Shown here one piece after another: positions 12,039 to 23,946 of a stretch of 64,000 nt of DNA. Within the stretch, counting starts at the first letter, position 1; each line of letters starts with the position of its first letter. The DNA comes from Thelephora terrestris (lineage: Eukaryota; Basidiomycota; Agaricomycetes; Thelephorales; Thelephoraceae): the NCBI GenBank assembly GCA_015956445.1, contig WIUZ02000011.1, positions 948,501 through 1,012,500 on the forward strand. The letters run 5' to 3'. The translations under genes and the position numbers were made by a program. The notes below the pieces were generated by a model, which was not told the origin of the DNA, did no database searches, and saw only the letters and a program-made list of their open reading frames with translations.

Positions 12039-13031
12039 TGAACAGGGGCTATGTGGGCTAAGGTCAGATGGGGAGGAGATGGGGTGCCCTGTCAACGTCG
12101 ATGAAGGTGGTCCTTGGTCGTACGATGCCTCCTAGCTCCGTAGGGACATGTAGGGAACTGTAGGGAAATGTAGTGAAACGTCGGGAACGTCGGGAACGTC
12201 GGGACGTGTAGGGAGAAGTAGATATCAAGAGGGAATTAAAGATAACTAAAGATAACAGAAGGGAATCAATGAAACAGATAAAGGAACGACGAGGGAAAAC
12301 TTCGGGACGACGACGAGAACTTCGGGAGGTCAGGATCTTTGGGATGACAACAGGACGCTAGAGACGACGACGAGAACACAGGGACGCAGGTATGACAACG
12401 ACGAGAGGAGAACGATAGGGAGAGGAAAACATGGGAATCAGTCCCCTGGATTGGTCTCTGGTGAGTCTATCAAATACAGAGGCTTATATACTAATCTAGG
12501 AGGCTCTGAGAACGTAGGAAGCAAGAGGGAATGAACCAAATGATGTCAAAAGACCTAATGACGAGTCTATGACATAGGGAGGGTGAGGGATTGAAGGGAA
12601 CGACCAAGGAAAGAGATGTGGTTGAGAAATAAACCAAAAGGGAATGATCAAGCATAGGGATCGAGAGATCGAGGGGAATGGTGTAGGGAGATATCACGAA
12701 GGTATAGGGAAGTCGGGAGAAGATATAGGGAGGGGTCGCAAATGGTGTAGTGTTGGGAGGGATATAGGGAGGTCGGGGGGGTAGCGAGAGATAGAGAGGA
12801 TACCAAAACATCGGGAAGGTCGCGAAGCATCGGGACGAGTATGTTAGTATAGGGAAGGGAGTAGTGAGGTAAAGGGAGATATACAGGTATGTAGGGAAGT
12901 ATAGGGATGCATAGGGAGGGGTAGGGAGGTATAGAGAGCATAGAAACATCGCGAAACGTCGCGAAGCATCCCGAGGGAAAGGGACGTAGGGAATGTTGCC
13001 AACGAGTACTCCAGAGAATGGAGGCATGTCA
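12039..13031 (-). mobile_element. Diverged gypsy solo LTR in the palindrome loop region
   Basis: Reads on the minus strand. Its plus-strand ends are TGAACAGGGG and GGCATGTCA, with the 4-bp TSD ACGT (12035-12038 and 13032-13035). The middle (about 12480-12640) is the reverse complement of the LTR segment with the TATA box and the TCATAAGGTCTTTTGACATCA block seen at about 1393 and 32965. It is much more diverged than the other LTR copies. Removing it restores pairing of the palindrome arms. The minus-strand ORF 12491-13027 is low-complexity and rejected. Confidence 0.75.
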
Positions 13032-13419
13032 ACGTGGGTGGGGTTGAATAATAGATGTCTCTACTGAGTGAGCAGTCTTCAGTTATGGGTCTGTGGGCTT
13101 GTGGGTCCACTAACTTGTAGGTCCACCACAGTTGTTGTGCTTGGGTGACAGATGGATATAGGATTGGATGGTGCAGCTCACAGTGTGTTCCTGTAACCCA
13201 GTCATGTGCTGGTGAGCCAGGTGAGGTTGGGTTAGATGTTGGTTAGCTAGGGTATTTAGATTAAGGTTAGATAAGATGACAGCTGATTAGATAAGATCAG
13301 GTCAAGTTGCATCAGGCTAGGTCAGGTGGACCACTTTAGGTTAGGTTGAGTGATCTGTGGTGGACTGGGTTAAGTGGACTATGTCAGGTTAGGCTAGGCT
13401 GGATTAGGTTAGGTTTAGG

Positions 13420-13812
13420 GTGGGTGAGATAGGATAAGATAAGATAAGATAAGATAAGATAAGGCCAAACTAGGCCAGGTCAGGGTAGGACTAGGTGAGG
13501 TTAGACTTGGGTTAGTTTTAGGACAGGTTGGGTTTAGGTTTAGGTTTAGGTTATGTTGGGGTTAGGTTAGGTTTAGGGTTAGGTTTAGGTTTAGGGCAAG
13601 TTAGGTTTAGGGCAGTTAAGTTTAGGGCAGGTTAGGTTTAGGGCAGGTTAGGTTTAGGGCAGGTTAGGTTTAGGGCAGGTTAGGTTTAGCATTAGATTGA
13701 GGTTTAGGGTAGGTTTAGGCTTAGGGCAGGTTTAGGTTTAGGGTTAGGGACAGGTTTAGGGTTAGGTTAGGTTATGTCTAGCACTAGGTTTAGATTTAGG
13801 GTTAGTTTATGA
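13420..13812. repeat. Telomere-like TTAGGG/TTTAGGG array (right arm)
   Basis: Reverse complement of the left-arm array, with GGTTTAGGG-type units plus a (GATAA)n run at about 13436-13463. The order across the palindrome is CCCTAA then TTAGGG. That is the wrong order for a head-to-head telomere fusion. Confidence 0.8.
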
Positions 13813-14387
13813 CTACAAATAGATCTGAACTTTATGATATAATGAATATTTTAGATATAATTGTCATTTTTAATTTTCAATTACCTTTTTAGGATTTCTA
13901 TGCATTTTTTGGGCAGAAAATACATTAATATCAAAATTATAGGCTATTCAATGAACGAAAAAAATCGAAATAATTTTTATAAAATATTTATCTATATTCT
14001 GTATTTTTTTGGAAATTATTTCGGATTTTTTCCTGATTTTTCCAGCCAGAAAAACAATTTATTTGGATATTTGTAGGATTTATTTGCATTTTTTTGGCAC
14101 TTTCTAGGTCTGTGGGAATTTTTTCAGTATTTTTTAGGATTTTTCTGGTATTTTTCCGAATTTTCTAACATATAATTTCCTTTTTTTGGTAATTGTTTCC
14201 AGTACCATTTTTGAGTCGCTTATGTAAGCCATCAAAATTGTCTATTTTGGAATGTCTTTCCTAAAAAGGAAATTTCCTGTTTGGGAAATCTCATTGAGTT
14301 GCTTATGTAAGCAATCAAAATTTCCTAAAAAATTTTTTTTTTGGGAAAGAACCTTCTAAAAGCATTTTTGAGACACTTATGTAAGCC

Positions 14388-17300
14388 CAAGCGGCCGGCA
14401 GGCCGCAAGCGCCCGCGTATGGACCCGGGTGGTGGTGGTGTTCTTGCACGTGCGCGGAGACTGAAACAAGTCTACTTTGCGTTCGGCGAAAACTTAGGGT
14501 GTAGATATTCAGAATACAGGGAATTACACCTAAATACTTGATAGATGCCACCACTGGGCATTCGCACAAGCAGCCAGGGCATCGACATGCCAGGCCAGCA
14601 AAAAAGGAAAGAAGAAAACGGAGCCGGTACGTGAGAGACTCTAGGGGTCACGAGTTGACCCACCCCTATCACATCATCACGTTCCCGTCATCAAGCCCGC
14701 AGCAGGCCACGTATGCTTGCCTCGCCAACATCTCCCACGCATCGCGCCGAGCCACCACCCCAAACCATGCCCAACCCCCCCATCCTTGCACCTGAATCTC
14801 AGAGTGAAGGCAATGCATATTGCCAGCACGAAAACGGATCTTTTTCACGACAATGTTCAATTTGTGGCAAGTGGATTGGCCTCGGGCCAAAAGGAGGAGA
14901 GTGGTCATACCGGTTGCACGTCGGTTCATCTTCTTGCACGAAGGAACGAAAGAAAATCAAACTAGCTGCTACCCAGGCCCACCCACTATCAAAATCTACA
15001 AGCTACAATGACATCCTGACACTCCCTCCATCCCCCCTTATATCTTCTTCGGCTTCAACGCTCGTCAATATCCCTTCCGCGCCTCATCTTTCGGCCAACC
15101 TCTCACCTTCAACCATGGAATCACACCTACTACCATTCTTCGACCCTCCTTCCCTATCACTCAAAACTCCCTCGTGGTCTGCCCCGAGTTCGCCGCAGAT
15201 CTGCGCCACTCCTTCGTACATTTCCAGCCACATCGCCCTCCCTTCCCTCTCGCTTGAACCCAGCTGGCAATTGCATTGGCCTGTAGCAACCCCACTTGTG
15301 CAGAAAAGGTGTCTGGGCTCCCTCATCTTATGGGAGCCTGGTGACCCCGCCACTACCTACCCATTCAACCTTCACAGCTGTAGCGTGAAAGGTTCTGCTG
15401 CATTGCCATGGACGGTAGCGATCGGCGAACGTCCCGGGTCACTTCGACTACGTTCCAACAACTGCAGTGGTATTTGCAGCCCTTCAGAACCTTGCTGTCG
15501 CGACTGTGCTGAAATCACGTTATCTGCCAAATATCAGCAAGTCGAAGATCGCGCAACGAACGACCACAGACATCGGGCGTACGATAAACTCAATTGGGAA
15601 CAACTAGTAGGAAGAATGCGGGATAAAAGTGATCTCCTTGCGAAGGAGCGATCAAAGGTTTGGCTGTTCAGTATCTGAACGAACACTCCAGTGGTTGACG
15701 AGTCCCTCCAAGGTTGAATCATTAGGTCACAAAGCCCACACCCTCTCACGAAAGTCAAGCGACTGGGAACGGCTTGCACGACACATCTGTGTTTCCGATT
15801 ACAAGAATGCCGCTCATGTACTCTCCGTTGCAATGAAGAACGGGTCTTCCCCATCTGCCATGGTTATCCAACTGACTAACGCCGCTCACGGTCTCTACAC
15901 CCCACACCCTACCCCCAGTCAATTTGATATTGATCTTGCTTACCTCACCCAGTCAATTGGAGGACCAAGGCTGTTGTTCGCGATGAACAGGTCCTTTAAC
16001 CTGCCATCATACCGATCCCTCATGCGACGACAAACCGTTCCAGTACTAGCTCCAAGCATATCTGCCCCCTCTTTTCTGGAGGTCAACAAGAACATCGAGC
16101 ATTTCTTCTGCGAGCAACAACAACCAACCTCGGCTATCTGCGGCCATTCACTTCTCGTTGACGGTGTCGCACTTGAGGAAAAGTGTCGGTACTTACGGTC
16201 CACCGATAGCATTGTTGGTATGTGTAGGGAGCACGGATCCGCACTTGACCCTCGTGTTCGGTCACAAGAATCTTTGGCCGACATTGAGGAAGCACTTCAT
16301 GGTGAAAGACCACGGGCACATTACGCCAGTGAAGCAACAGTAGCGGCCATTACACCGTTCCGAAATTCGTCGTATTCTGCAATCCCGGTCGCGCTCTCTG
16401 GGAGTTGCAAAGCAGAGAGTGGTGAGGGGATGGCTCTGTGGATCAGGGGGCTTCTCAAGGCATGGAAGGAGAACGAGGATGGTGAGAAGAGACATGGCCC
16501 CATTTGGTCCATCGCTACTGATGGAGAGTCCACCATGCGCTCATGTCGGTTTCAAGTCTGCATGTCCCAGGAGCTTGCCGCTTCAAGTCCGCTTTATCCT
16601 ATACTTCATTATCTCGACGGCCTCAATCTCTCTACCGGTCCAAATGATGTGACCATGACATGTGACCCGAAGCACATTTTCAAGAGTACGTGAGAACAAT
16701 GGACCCCAAAATTAAATAGCTGACATGAATGTAGGGTTTGCAACCCTATTACGAAGTCGTGAAGGCCTGCTCATCCACACCACCGTTGTTAACAAGAACC
16801 ACCTCCGCTCTCATCTCATTCAGCTCACAGATGTCACTGAGAAGACAATTGAATCCTTGATTGACCCTGCCGACAAACAGAATGTGCCAAAAGCGGTCGC
16901 ATTAATCCAACGCCTCAGCCAGCTTCATGATCTCGCCACATCATCTTACACACCTTCCCAACTCGAGGAACACCGTGCGCTTACAACTCTGGGAGAAGTA
17001 TTCAACTCTTTCACACGTCCATTCATTGACGTCCAAATGTCGCTCACCGATCAACTCACCTCCCTCATCAAATATGCCCACCTCACGTTCTTCCTGTACC
17101 GAAAACACGGGACTCAGTTCATGACTTCTGCACTATATTCTGATAGTCAGGCCACAGTCAAGGATATCCTCTTCTGTGTTGCCAAACAGAAGTTGTTGGA
17201 CCCGTCAAAGCCATTCTATATTATTCAAGTTGGATCCGATCGCCTTGAGGCATGCTTCTGCAACGCGCGGACACAAACCCATCACAGGAACTTTGATATC

Positions 17301-19548
17301 CTCGAGCTCTCGTACAAGCTTGCCATGGCATCTATCATCACCTCCATCTACCTCCGACACCCCGATTTGGATGCTGGTTCTCGACGCCTTAACCTCACGA
17401 ACGCGATTGGGGTTGATCATGTGAACCCGAAGTCATGGGTTGGCGACGTCTCTGTGGACAATGTCTCGCTACAACTGTGTTGGCAGAAAGGGAAGGCTGA
17501 TGCAGGCACCTTTTTATCTTCTATCTTTCCCTCGAACGAACGCGACGACCCTTTCGGTACTTTCTCACACCCAGACTACGACCTCCTCCGCCCGTTTGGA
17601 AAATATGTTGGATTCTCTGGGGACACAGACCCCTCTGTCGAAAAATTCGATGATGAACCTGAGGACACTGACTCCGGGGAGGATGGGGAGGTGAAGGTGG
17701 TGGAACCTGAGGGAAGTTCAGTGGATGTCGAGGAGCTGGATACCACCGAGCTGGAGGAACTTCTGCCGGACATTATCGGGGATCCTATTATGGACGACAT
17801 TCCGAGGGACTGGCTGGAAGTTGATGGTACCTTGTACCGCAAGTCATCAGTTGTGGCGCAGCGTCTGAAAGCCAATCGATCCAAGAAAGTTGTAGAGCGG
17901 ACTCTGCGAGTTCAAGGCCTAACACTTGAGGATCTGCGCAAGCGCTCCTCTGTCGGTATCCAGACTAACACGACCGACTTGGATCGCTTCTGTGTTGGGG
18001 ACGTCACCGCCACCCTGGTTCGTTCGGGTTCCTCGATTTGCTTGGCGATCATCCAAACAATTGCAATACGAAAGGAAAAACTGTCACTCCATTCAATCGA
18101 AGCACACCTCTTGCAGGACCTGAAATCGGAGTTCTCAGTCCAGGCCCAAGCCATTCATCTCACCCAAGTTGGCTCTCATTGGGCTTGGCTCCCCAATCGG
18201 TTTCTCAAGGTCTCGAACCCAAAGAAACGTTCTTCAAAACCCACTATCCACAACTTCACAATCACATGCCCAGGCTGGCTTTGCTCTCCGGTAAACCCCA
18301 AAATCCAGGCAGTCCATGACTTATTCGAGGATAATGTGCCTACATCTATCCCGAGTTCCTCTCCAGACCGAACGTGGGTTTTCCCCGGGGAGGACCTTAG
18401 TGTGCTCACAGAAGATATCTGGGGGAAAATGAAGTCAGATGGTACCCGTGATATCAAGACTGTGGTAGAGACTTTACCTTCAATCGAGAATCCAGATGTT
18501 TTGCCATACAAGGATCAAAGTGGTGAGCCGTTTTGCTCTGTTGTGTCGCACACTTGCTAAACCTGCTTCTGGACCCACAGGTGTGGCCTGTTTCGTAGTC
18601 AACGGGGTCAGAGCGACAGCAGGTGCACCCACAATGGACAAGAATTCCCATGCCAACTGCCTTCTCTGTGGTGTTTCTGTCCTGTCAACACAGATGCGTG
18701 TGCATACCGGACGGCATATCATACACCGATTGTACGGGATGGATGAAAGCGGTCTGACACGAGAAGTATGTGATTAGTTGATCTAGCACCACCTCTATAT
18801 TAACGGCACTCTCAGGTTGGTGACCACGCCTGTGGGTTCTGTGGTGGGGACGAATGTACGACAACGATGGCTATCTCCAAAGGTGGCAGTCGAGTCATCG
18901 AATCAAACTGTCAATACCAACATTCCTTCCGCTACGGGGCCGCGGTTGGAAAGAAGTCACCATGTACCAATGTCCCGGTTCACTGTCCTCACTGTGACTC
19001 TGGGTCACACAAACTCACCATCTGGAAGTACAATGCCCTCGGCCACATCCGGACTGTCCACCCTGACATTATCTCTGGTGGTCTTGACAAGGCTCTTCGG
19101 TTGGACATCCAGATCACGCGTCAGGAAGAGAAAAAGATGGATTTAACACCGGAGTCAATCGAGGAGTTTCGCGCCGCCGAACGCTCCCTCCTTCTGAGCG
19201 ATGCAGAGATATCTTCACTCAAGTTGGAAGTTGAAGCAGAGGCGTCACTACTCAAGAAGTCAAACAAACGCAACCGGCGCACTTCAGACATCTCGCACAT
19301 CTCGGCTGCTCCCACGAAGAAGAAAAAAGGTTAACCGGGTAATACACACCTCGATTTCTCGTTGATTTCTCCCCCTGTGAAGAGAACGAAGGGTTTTTAG
19401 CTACTGATGGTACTTGCCTCGTAGTCAATGATTTTTTGTTTGTAAGCATGACATCATATATTGGAAATCAGTATCCGTATTCGGGTGGTCCCACACGCGC
19501 TAATTTAGTTGGGTCGATACGAGAAATTTGCGGCCTGCCGGCCGCTTG
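14388..19548 (+). mobile_element. DNA transposon, 21-bp TIRs, 8-bp TSD, P-element-like
   Basis: Perfect 21-bp terminal inverted repeats (14388-14408 and 19528-19548) start CAAGCGGCCGG. The 8-bp TSD is TGTAAGCC (14380-14387 and 19549-19556), and the empty site is seen in the opposite palindrome arm near 10510-10525. Each TIR is itself a hairpin (GCGGCC, GGCA loop, GGCCGC). The 5,161-bp interior holds one spliced gene. An 8-bp TSD fits hAT, P and KDZ; the protein favours a P-like element. Its insertion postdates the palindrome. Confidence 0.93.
14713..19334 (+). CDS. Probable DDE transposase, 5 exons, 1,469 aa
   Basis: Exons 14713-15657, 15713-16685, 16735-18522, 18581-18765 and 18816-19334. 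The introns are 49-58 bp, all GT..AG, and the joined frame is open to the TAA. The N-terminus has a zinc-finger-like CSICGKW...H...C segment (about residues 48-75). The core has ATDGEST followed by CDPKHIFKRFATLLRS. The D-x2-H-x2-K signature resembles the second catalytic aspartate region of P-element/THAP9 transposases, which have an RNase H-like fold. An acidic linker follows (EPEDTDSGEDGE). The C-terminus is Cys/His-rich (NCLLCGV, CGFCGGDEC, CPHCDSG...H) and ends in a coiled, basic tail. The superfamily is inference; a hAT-like origin is the main alternative. The start codon is the first good ATG; an upstream exon cannot be excluded. Confidence 0.8.
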
Positions 19549-20275
19549 TGTAAGCCATCAAAACTTTCCTTTTTTGGTCAGTCGCATGACCTGATTACAT
19601 AAGCAACACCCACTTTTTCAGTCACATGATCTGCTTATGTCAGCTATCAAAATTTCCCAAAAAAGAAATTCAATGCCAAAATCATTTTTGAGTTGCTTAT
19701 GTAAGCCATCAAAAATTTCCTTTTTTGGTCAGTCACATGACTTGCTTACATAATCCTCTCTCACTCATACATCACATGACCAGCTTGTGTTGGCCATCAA
19801 AATATCTTCATTTGGAATATTCCCTCACAACACCTCTCCATCATTGCTTATATAAGCCATAAAAACTTCCCCTTTTGGAATTCCCTTTCCTGGCCATGTC
19901 ACATGACCTTCTCACACAATCCATCACAGACCCACCAATGCCCCTGTCATATACCCCCATTAGGTCCAAATATATCCCGATTAGGCCCCAAACGCTACTT
20001 GACCACCCCTTTGTGCTTCCCACAGATTTAACATCAAAACCCCGTCTGCCAACATCATCTGGTCACATGACCCCCTCACACGAACAATTCTGTTCCTACT
20101 GATGCTCCTGTTATGTAATCCCATCAGGCCCAAATATGTCCCGATTAGGCCCCAAACGCTACTTGACCACCCCTTTGTGCTTCCTACACATTTACTGTCA
20201 AATCCTTCCCACTGATTAACTGTCATAAAATGGCACTCTTGCCACACTTTTTACATAAATGGTTGTCACCACAGC

Positions 20276-20470
20276 TGACTATTGGTAGTTTTGTGCCCTG
20301 GCTTTCCTGTTGCCTTCTGCCTCGTTCTCCTGTTCTCTTCCCGACTTTCTCTCTCACCTTTCGTTAGCTTCCCGCAGATTTCCTAGAGGCTCGCGCCTCT
20401 AAACCAAGGACCCGACCTTCTAACTGCCATCTCTGCCCTCTCAGACTCCGAAGGCTTTGTGGCTAGTTCA
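20276..20470 (+). repeat. 5' LTR remnant, with primer-binding-site candidate
   Basis: Only the last ~195 bp of the ~1 kb LTR remain, from TGACTATTGGTAG to GGCTAGTTCA. Directly after it, TGGAACCCACGCC (20473-20485) begins with TGG, as expected of a tRNA primer-binding site. The tRNA was not identified. Confidence 0.75.
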
Positions 20471-20825
20471 TCTGGAACCCACGCCGGGACCGGTTTTTCC
20501 GTTCCTTTGACTCATTAAGTCTTCCATCATTCCCTCTACTCACGCAGAGAAGCGTCTCTCTGACCTTCGGGATTATCTGTCTGAGACAGTCCCACCCTTC
20601 CCACCCACTTTTAGTGATCCTTTCATTGAAGGTTTCTCTCCCCCTTATCCCGCTGTTCCCGATAATTCTGTGGACGTTCCCAACAATTTTGATCTTTTAG
20701 ATTCAAGTTCCCTTACTTCCCTGATAGATTCATCGCGATCCCCATTTCATATTCCCTCTGCCACGGTCTCTTCTCTTTCGTCCATAGCTTCACTTTCTCC
20801 CAGCCCTCCACCTACACAGCAGACC

Positions 20826-22334
20826 ATGGTGGCACCTCCCTTCTACATGCCTCTCTCGCACACTCGCGACGCTCCCAAGTTCCGAGAGGATGAGCGAGGC
20901 TTCAAGGCCTTCTTCAAGAACATCTCGGAGCTCGTGAAACGTGCGGGACTCACAGACGCTGATGCTATTGAGTGGGCGATCTCCTATGGCGGCGACGAGA
21001 GCGAAAACTGGGAGAATGTCGCTTGCATGGCTCCTGGTCGCATTCCCCCTCCTACCCTCGACAAATTTAGGGAGGAAGTACGTCTGCGGTACCCCCACCT
21101 ACTCAGCGATCATCGCTACAGCATCATGGACCTCCACAGACACATGGAGGCGACCCAGTGCTTCCGCACAATGTCTCAGGACGAAGTTGGCGCATACTAT
21201 CGGAAGTTCACCACGATCTCGGACTATCTTATCGCGCAGGATCGTCTCTCCACTCGCGAGCGGAACACCTTCTACCTAAAGGGTTTCCCGCAGTTTATCT
21301 GCACCTTGATGAAGCAGAGGCTCGTGATAAAGAAGCCTGATGTTTGTCCTGCAGATGGCTATAGCTTGGAGGACCTCCACAAGGCCGCTATCTTTGCTGT
21401 GGATTCCCGAGATCCCGACAGCGAGATAAAGGTCGAACCGGAGATCAAGGTTGAGAAGAATGGACAGATGGAGGAACTGCTGAAGATGGTGGGTACCCTT
21501 CTCACTCAGAATCAGCACAACTCAGCCCCTCCCGTCGCGACGCAGCAGTATCCCAGGACGGATGGTTACCCTACTCCGGGAGGAGTAGCACAAAACCCCC
21601 CCCAGTGGGAGCCCCAGCCTTGTTCTCAGAGCTACTGCATGTTCTGCAATGCTCCCAACCACTTCCTCTGTGTCTGTCCCATTGTTGGGCAGTACCTCCA
21701 GCAGGGAAAGATCATTAAGAACAGCGATAACAAGATTACTCTTCCCGATGGTCGATTCCTCCCTCGAACGGTTCCTGGCAATTGCATGCACGAACGTCTT
21801 GACAATTACGCCAACTGGAAACGTCGCAACCCCCAGAGGAACCAGTACGAGCCCGCCACGACCAACTTCTTCGAGAGCAATGACGAGTATGCCTTTGAGG
21901 TTGAGGTCTCCTCCTTCGAGCCTGACGATTCCGACGACGAGCTAAACATCGCGCACGCAAGATTCCAATCCCTCTACGAAGCTCGCAAGGCTCATCACGA
22001 ACAGTTCGATGGTGTTGAGGTCCCTCCCCGCAAGACTGGGTTCCCTTCCCGCCAGAAGGCCCCAGCTCCTCCTCCTGCTTCCTCTCCTGCTCCCGCTCTC
22101 CCTCAGCCGAATATCTACGGCCAGCGAGTTCCCCTAAAGCCATTCCCTCATCGGGATACCCTTCCTCACCTCGCTGGGAAGCCTGGAGCACCCGTAGATC
22201 CTCCCGCTCGTCCCCAAGGTCCTATGAAGCCTCTCAACATGCCCCCCAAGCCTTCTGCCAATGACTCGAAGCATCACTACCACTCTGCAATTGAGTCTTC
22301 TGTCAATGTCAACGACGTTGTCACGAACGCGTGA
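20826..22334 (+). pseudogene. Gag part of gypsy polyprotein, cut by B3
   Basis: The frame is open from upstream of the ATG at 20826 (good context, CCATGG) to a TGA at 22334 that belongs to inserted B3. It has a capsid-like helical region (FREDERGFKAFFKNISELV, YRKFTTISDYLIAQDR), then a CCHC zinc knuckle CMFCNAPNHFLCVC (C-x2-C-x4-H-x4-C, near 21638-21680), then a proline-rich stretch. In the empty state it continued in frame into 24596 (…VNDVIDRA), so Gag and Pol were one frame. No ATG lies further upstream in the same open frame, so I start at 20826. Confidence 0.85.
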
Positions 22335-22423
22335 CATAGTAACCAAGATCTCACAAATAATCAAAGACATTGGTCTTATTCAAACTAATAGAAGTACAAC
22401 GGGAACTCGTAACAGTCGCAAAT

Positions 22424-23327
22424 CTAAACCAAAACAAAAGGATCTACGTCGCAAGCACAGTCCTGAGCAAACGGACAACGATGAGCGAAATGGTGCGGAT
22501 TATGCACGCTCTGAGGACAGTACGAATACGCTCGCGTTACCGGATCCACCCAACACTCCCGACATCCCAACACATCATGATACAGACTATCATGCATCTC
22601 CCGCTTCACGTCCGACAAGGCTGCGCTCACTAATGCAAACCCATAACGGTCTTGGAGACCCGCCACCTCCACCTTCAACTTCATCCGAACCTGACGTGAC
22701 TTGTCGGAGGGACGACAACGTTGACCAGAACGAGTCATCGGACTCTTGCGGTTCTTCTTCTTCTGGGACCTCTCCACCATCTGGCGAACTGGGGCAGGAC
22801 TCCAGGGAGGGGATGGAGGGAGAGGAACGCCCTGATCCTGGTGGTGGCGAAGGGATGACTGGGGACTTGCAAGGGGGGTCGGTGCAATAAGCCCCGTGAC
22901 ATTGGTGTCCGAAATATCGGAAGAGAGATGCCTGGAAAGGTCCCCAATGTTCCAGAGCAAAGTGAGAGAAGTCATCATTCAAACTGTTCATGATGACGTA
23001 CATGCGATCCACGCGCTTCTCCAACTTCGCAATCCGATCCTCTCGTTCCCTCTCCATGGCGTCCAGCAAGAGGACGGCTCCAGGGTGTCTAGCCTCAACC
23101 TGAGGCCTAGCAAGCCGGGGATCTTCGTACCCAGCTTGTTCCCAGAATTCGGCAGGAGCATTGTGGGTGGTCAAGAAGTTCACGGCCACCTGATTGTCGT
23201 GAGCGATGTTGGCAGGGGTATCGTACAAGTGTTGCTCCACATCGTAGGGAGCATCCGTCTCAAAGGACGGAGTGAAGGGGACGGCGGCAGCGTTGAGAAC
23301 AACGTTGTAGGCGACGAAGGCAGACAT
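22424..23327 (-). CDS. Family-B antisense protein (B3), function unknown
   Basis: ATG at 23327 (MSAFVAYNVVLNAAA), 244 residues to a stop at 22590 if unspliced. A charged helical segment (MEREREDRIAKLEKRVDRMY) could be a short coiled coil. It is followed by an aromatic segment ending CHGAYC and a Pro/Ser/Glu-rich acidic region. A second frame covering 22424-22630 encodes GCRECWVDPV...HHFAHRCPFAQDCACDV and is kept open in B2, B3 and B4. A short intron probably replaces the ...REAGDA end with this Cys/His tail, which could bind zinc. Exact splice sites are uncertain, so the span given includes both ends. No family recognised. Confidence 0.6.
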
Positions 23328-23946
23328 AGTAGTAGCAGATGTTTTAGGAGGGAAGTAGTGGTTGATTGGTGGGAGTGGAAAAGAGGCGATGGAGGGAACA
23401 ATCATTAATCCCCCTGACTTAAATACATCCTGACTCAAAGGAAAACCGGAAAGGGAAAACAATAACCCATTATCCATTAAAGTCCGAATTAGGATAAACA
23501 AACCCTTAACCCCGATCGCGATCCCATCAAACCCAGAGAAATCCCCATCAATCATGGGAAATCCCCACCACGCTTCTATTGCTACCATTGATCCAGAGAA
23601 ATCCCCATCGATCATGGGAAATCCCCATCACGCTTCTATTGACCCGTGCCCCTATTGTTCCCGTATGAGTAATTACTATCTGTCGTTCTAAGTCCCCTCA
23701 TTCTGACTCATCTATCCTACCCTAAACTACGCACAGACCATGTTGATCCCTGTTTGACTCATTGTAGAATAATGACTCCTGTAGAGGATTGGGTATATAA
23801 GGAAGAGCGTTCGCTCCTTCTTTTCCCCATTCTCAATCTCTTCTGTACTCCTCTACCCATAACTTGAATAAACAAAGTAAGCTGAGAAATCCTTCTCACG
23901 TCTTGCTTCATCTGACTCATTCAAGCAGGAATTCTCCTGCTAGTGT

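Larger units (their letters stand above)
9787..20277. repeat. Large palindrome (foldback), ~2.1 kb arms, two later insertions inside
   Basis: Left arm 9787-11912. Right arm, in order: 12000-12038, 13036-14387 and 19557-20277. After removing the solo LTR (12039-13031) and the DNA transposon (14388-19548) with their TSDs, the arms are reverse complements end to end, joined by a loop of about 85 bp. The original element was about 4.3 kb, starting CAGCTGTGGTGACAACC. Arms contain ATTTTGATGGCTTAC-type repeats, AT-rich spacers, telomere-like arrays and a TTATC array. The identical 71-aa ORFs at 10819-11034 and 13861-14076 are the same AT-rich arm sequence read twice and not genes. No transposase was seen. 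Confidence 0.88.

Noticed and set aside
11086-13812. Telomere fusion site
   Set aside because: A fusion should read TTAGGG then CCCTAA. Here the order is CCCTAA then TTAGGG and the units are irregular.
10819-14076. Two identical 71-aa ORFs on opposite strands
   Set aside because: They are the same AT-rich sequence in the two palindrome arms, without coding character.
14713-19334. KDZ (Kyakuja-Dileera-Zisupton) transposase
   Set aside because: The 8-bp TSD would fit, but I do not see the family's cysteine clusters and catalytic context; the D-x2-H-x2-K motif fits a P-like enzyme better.
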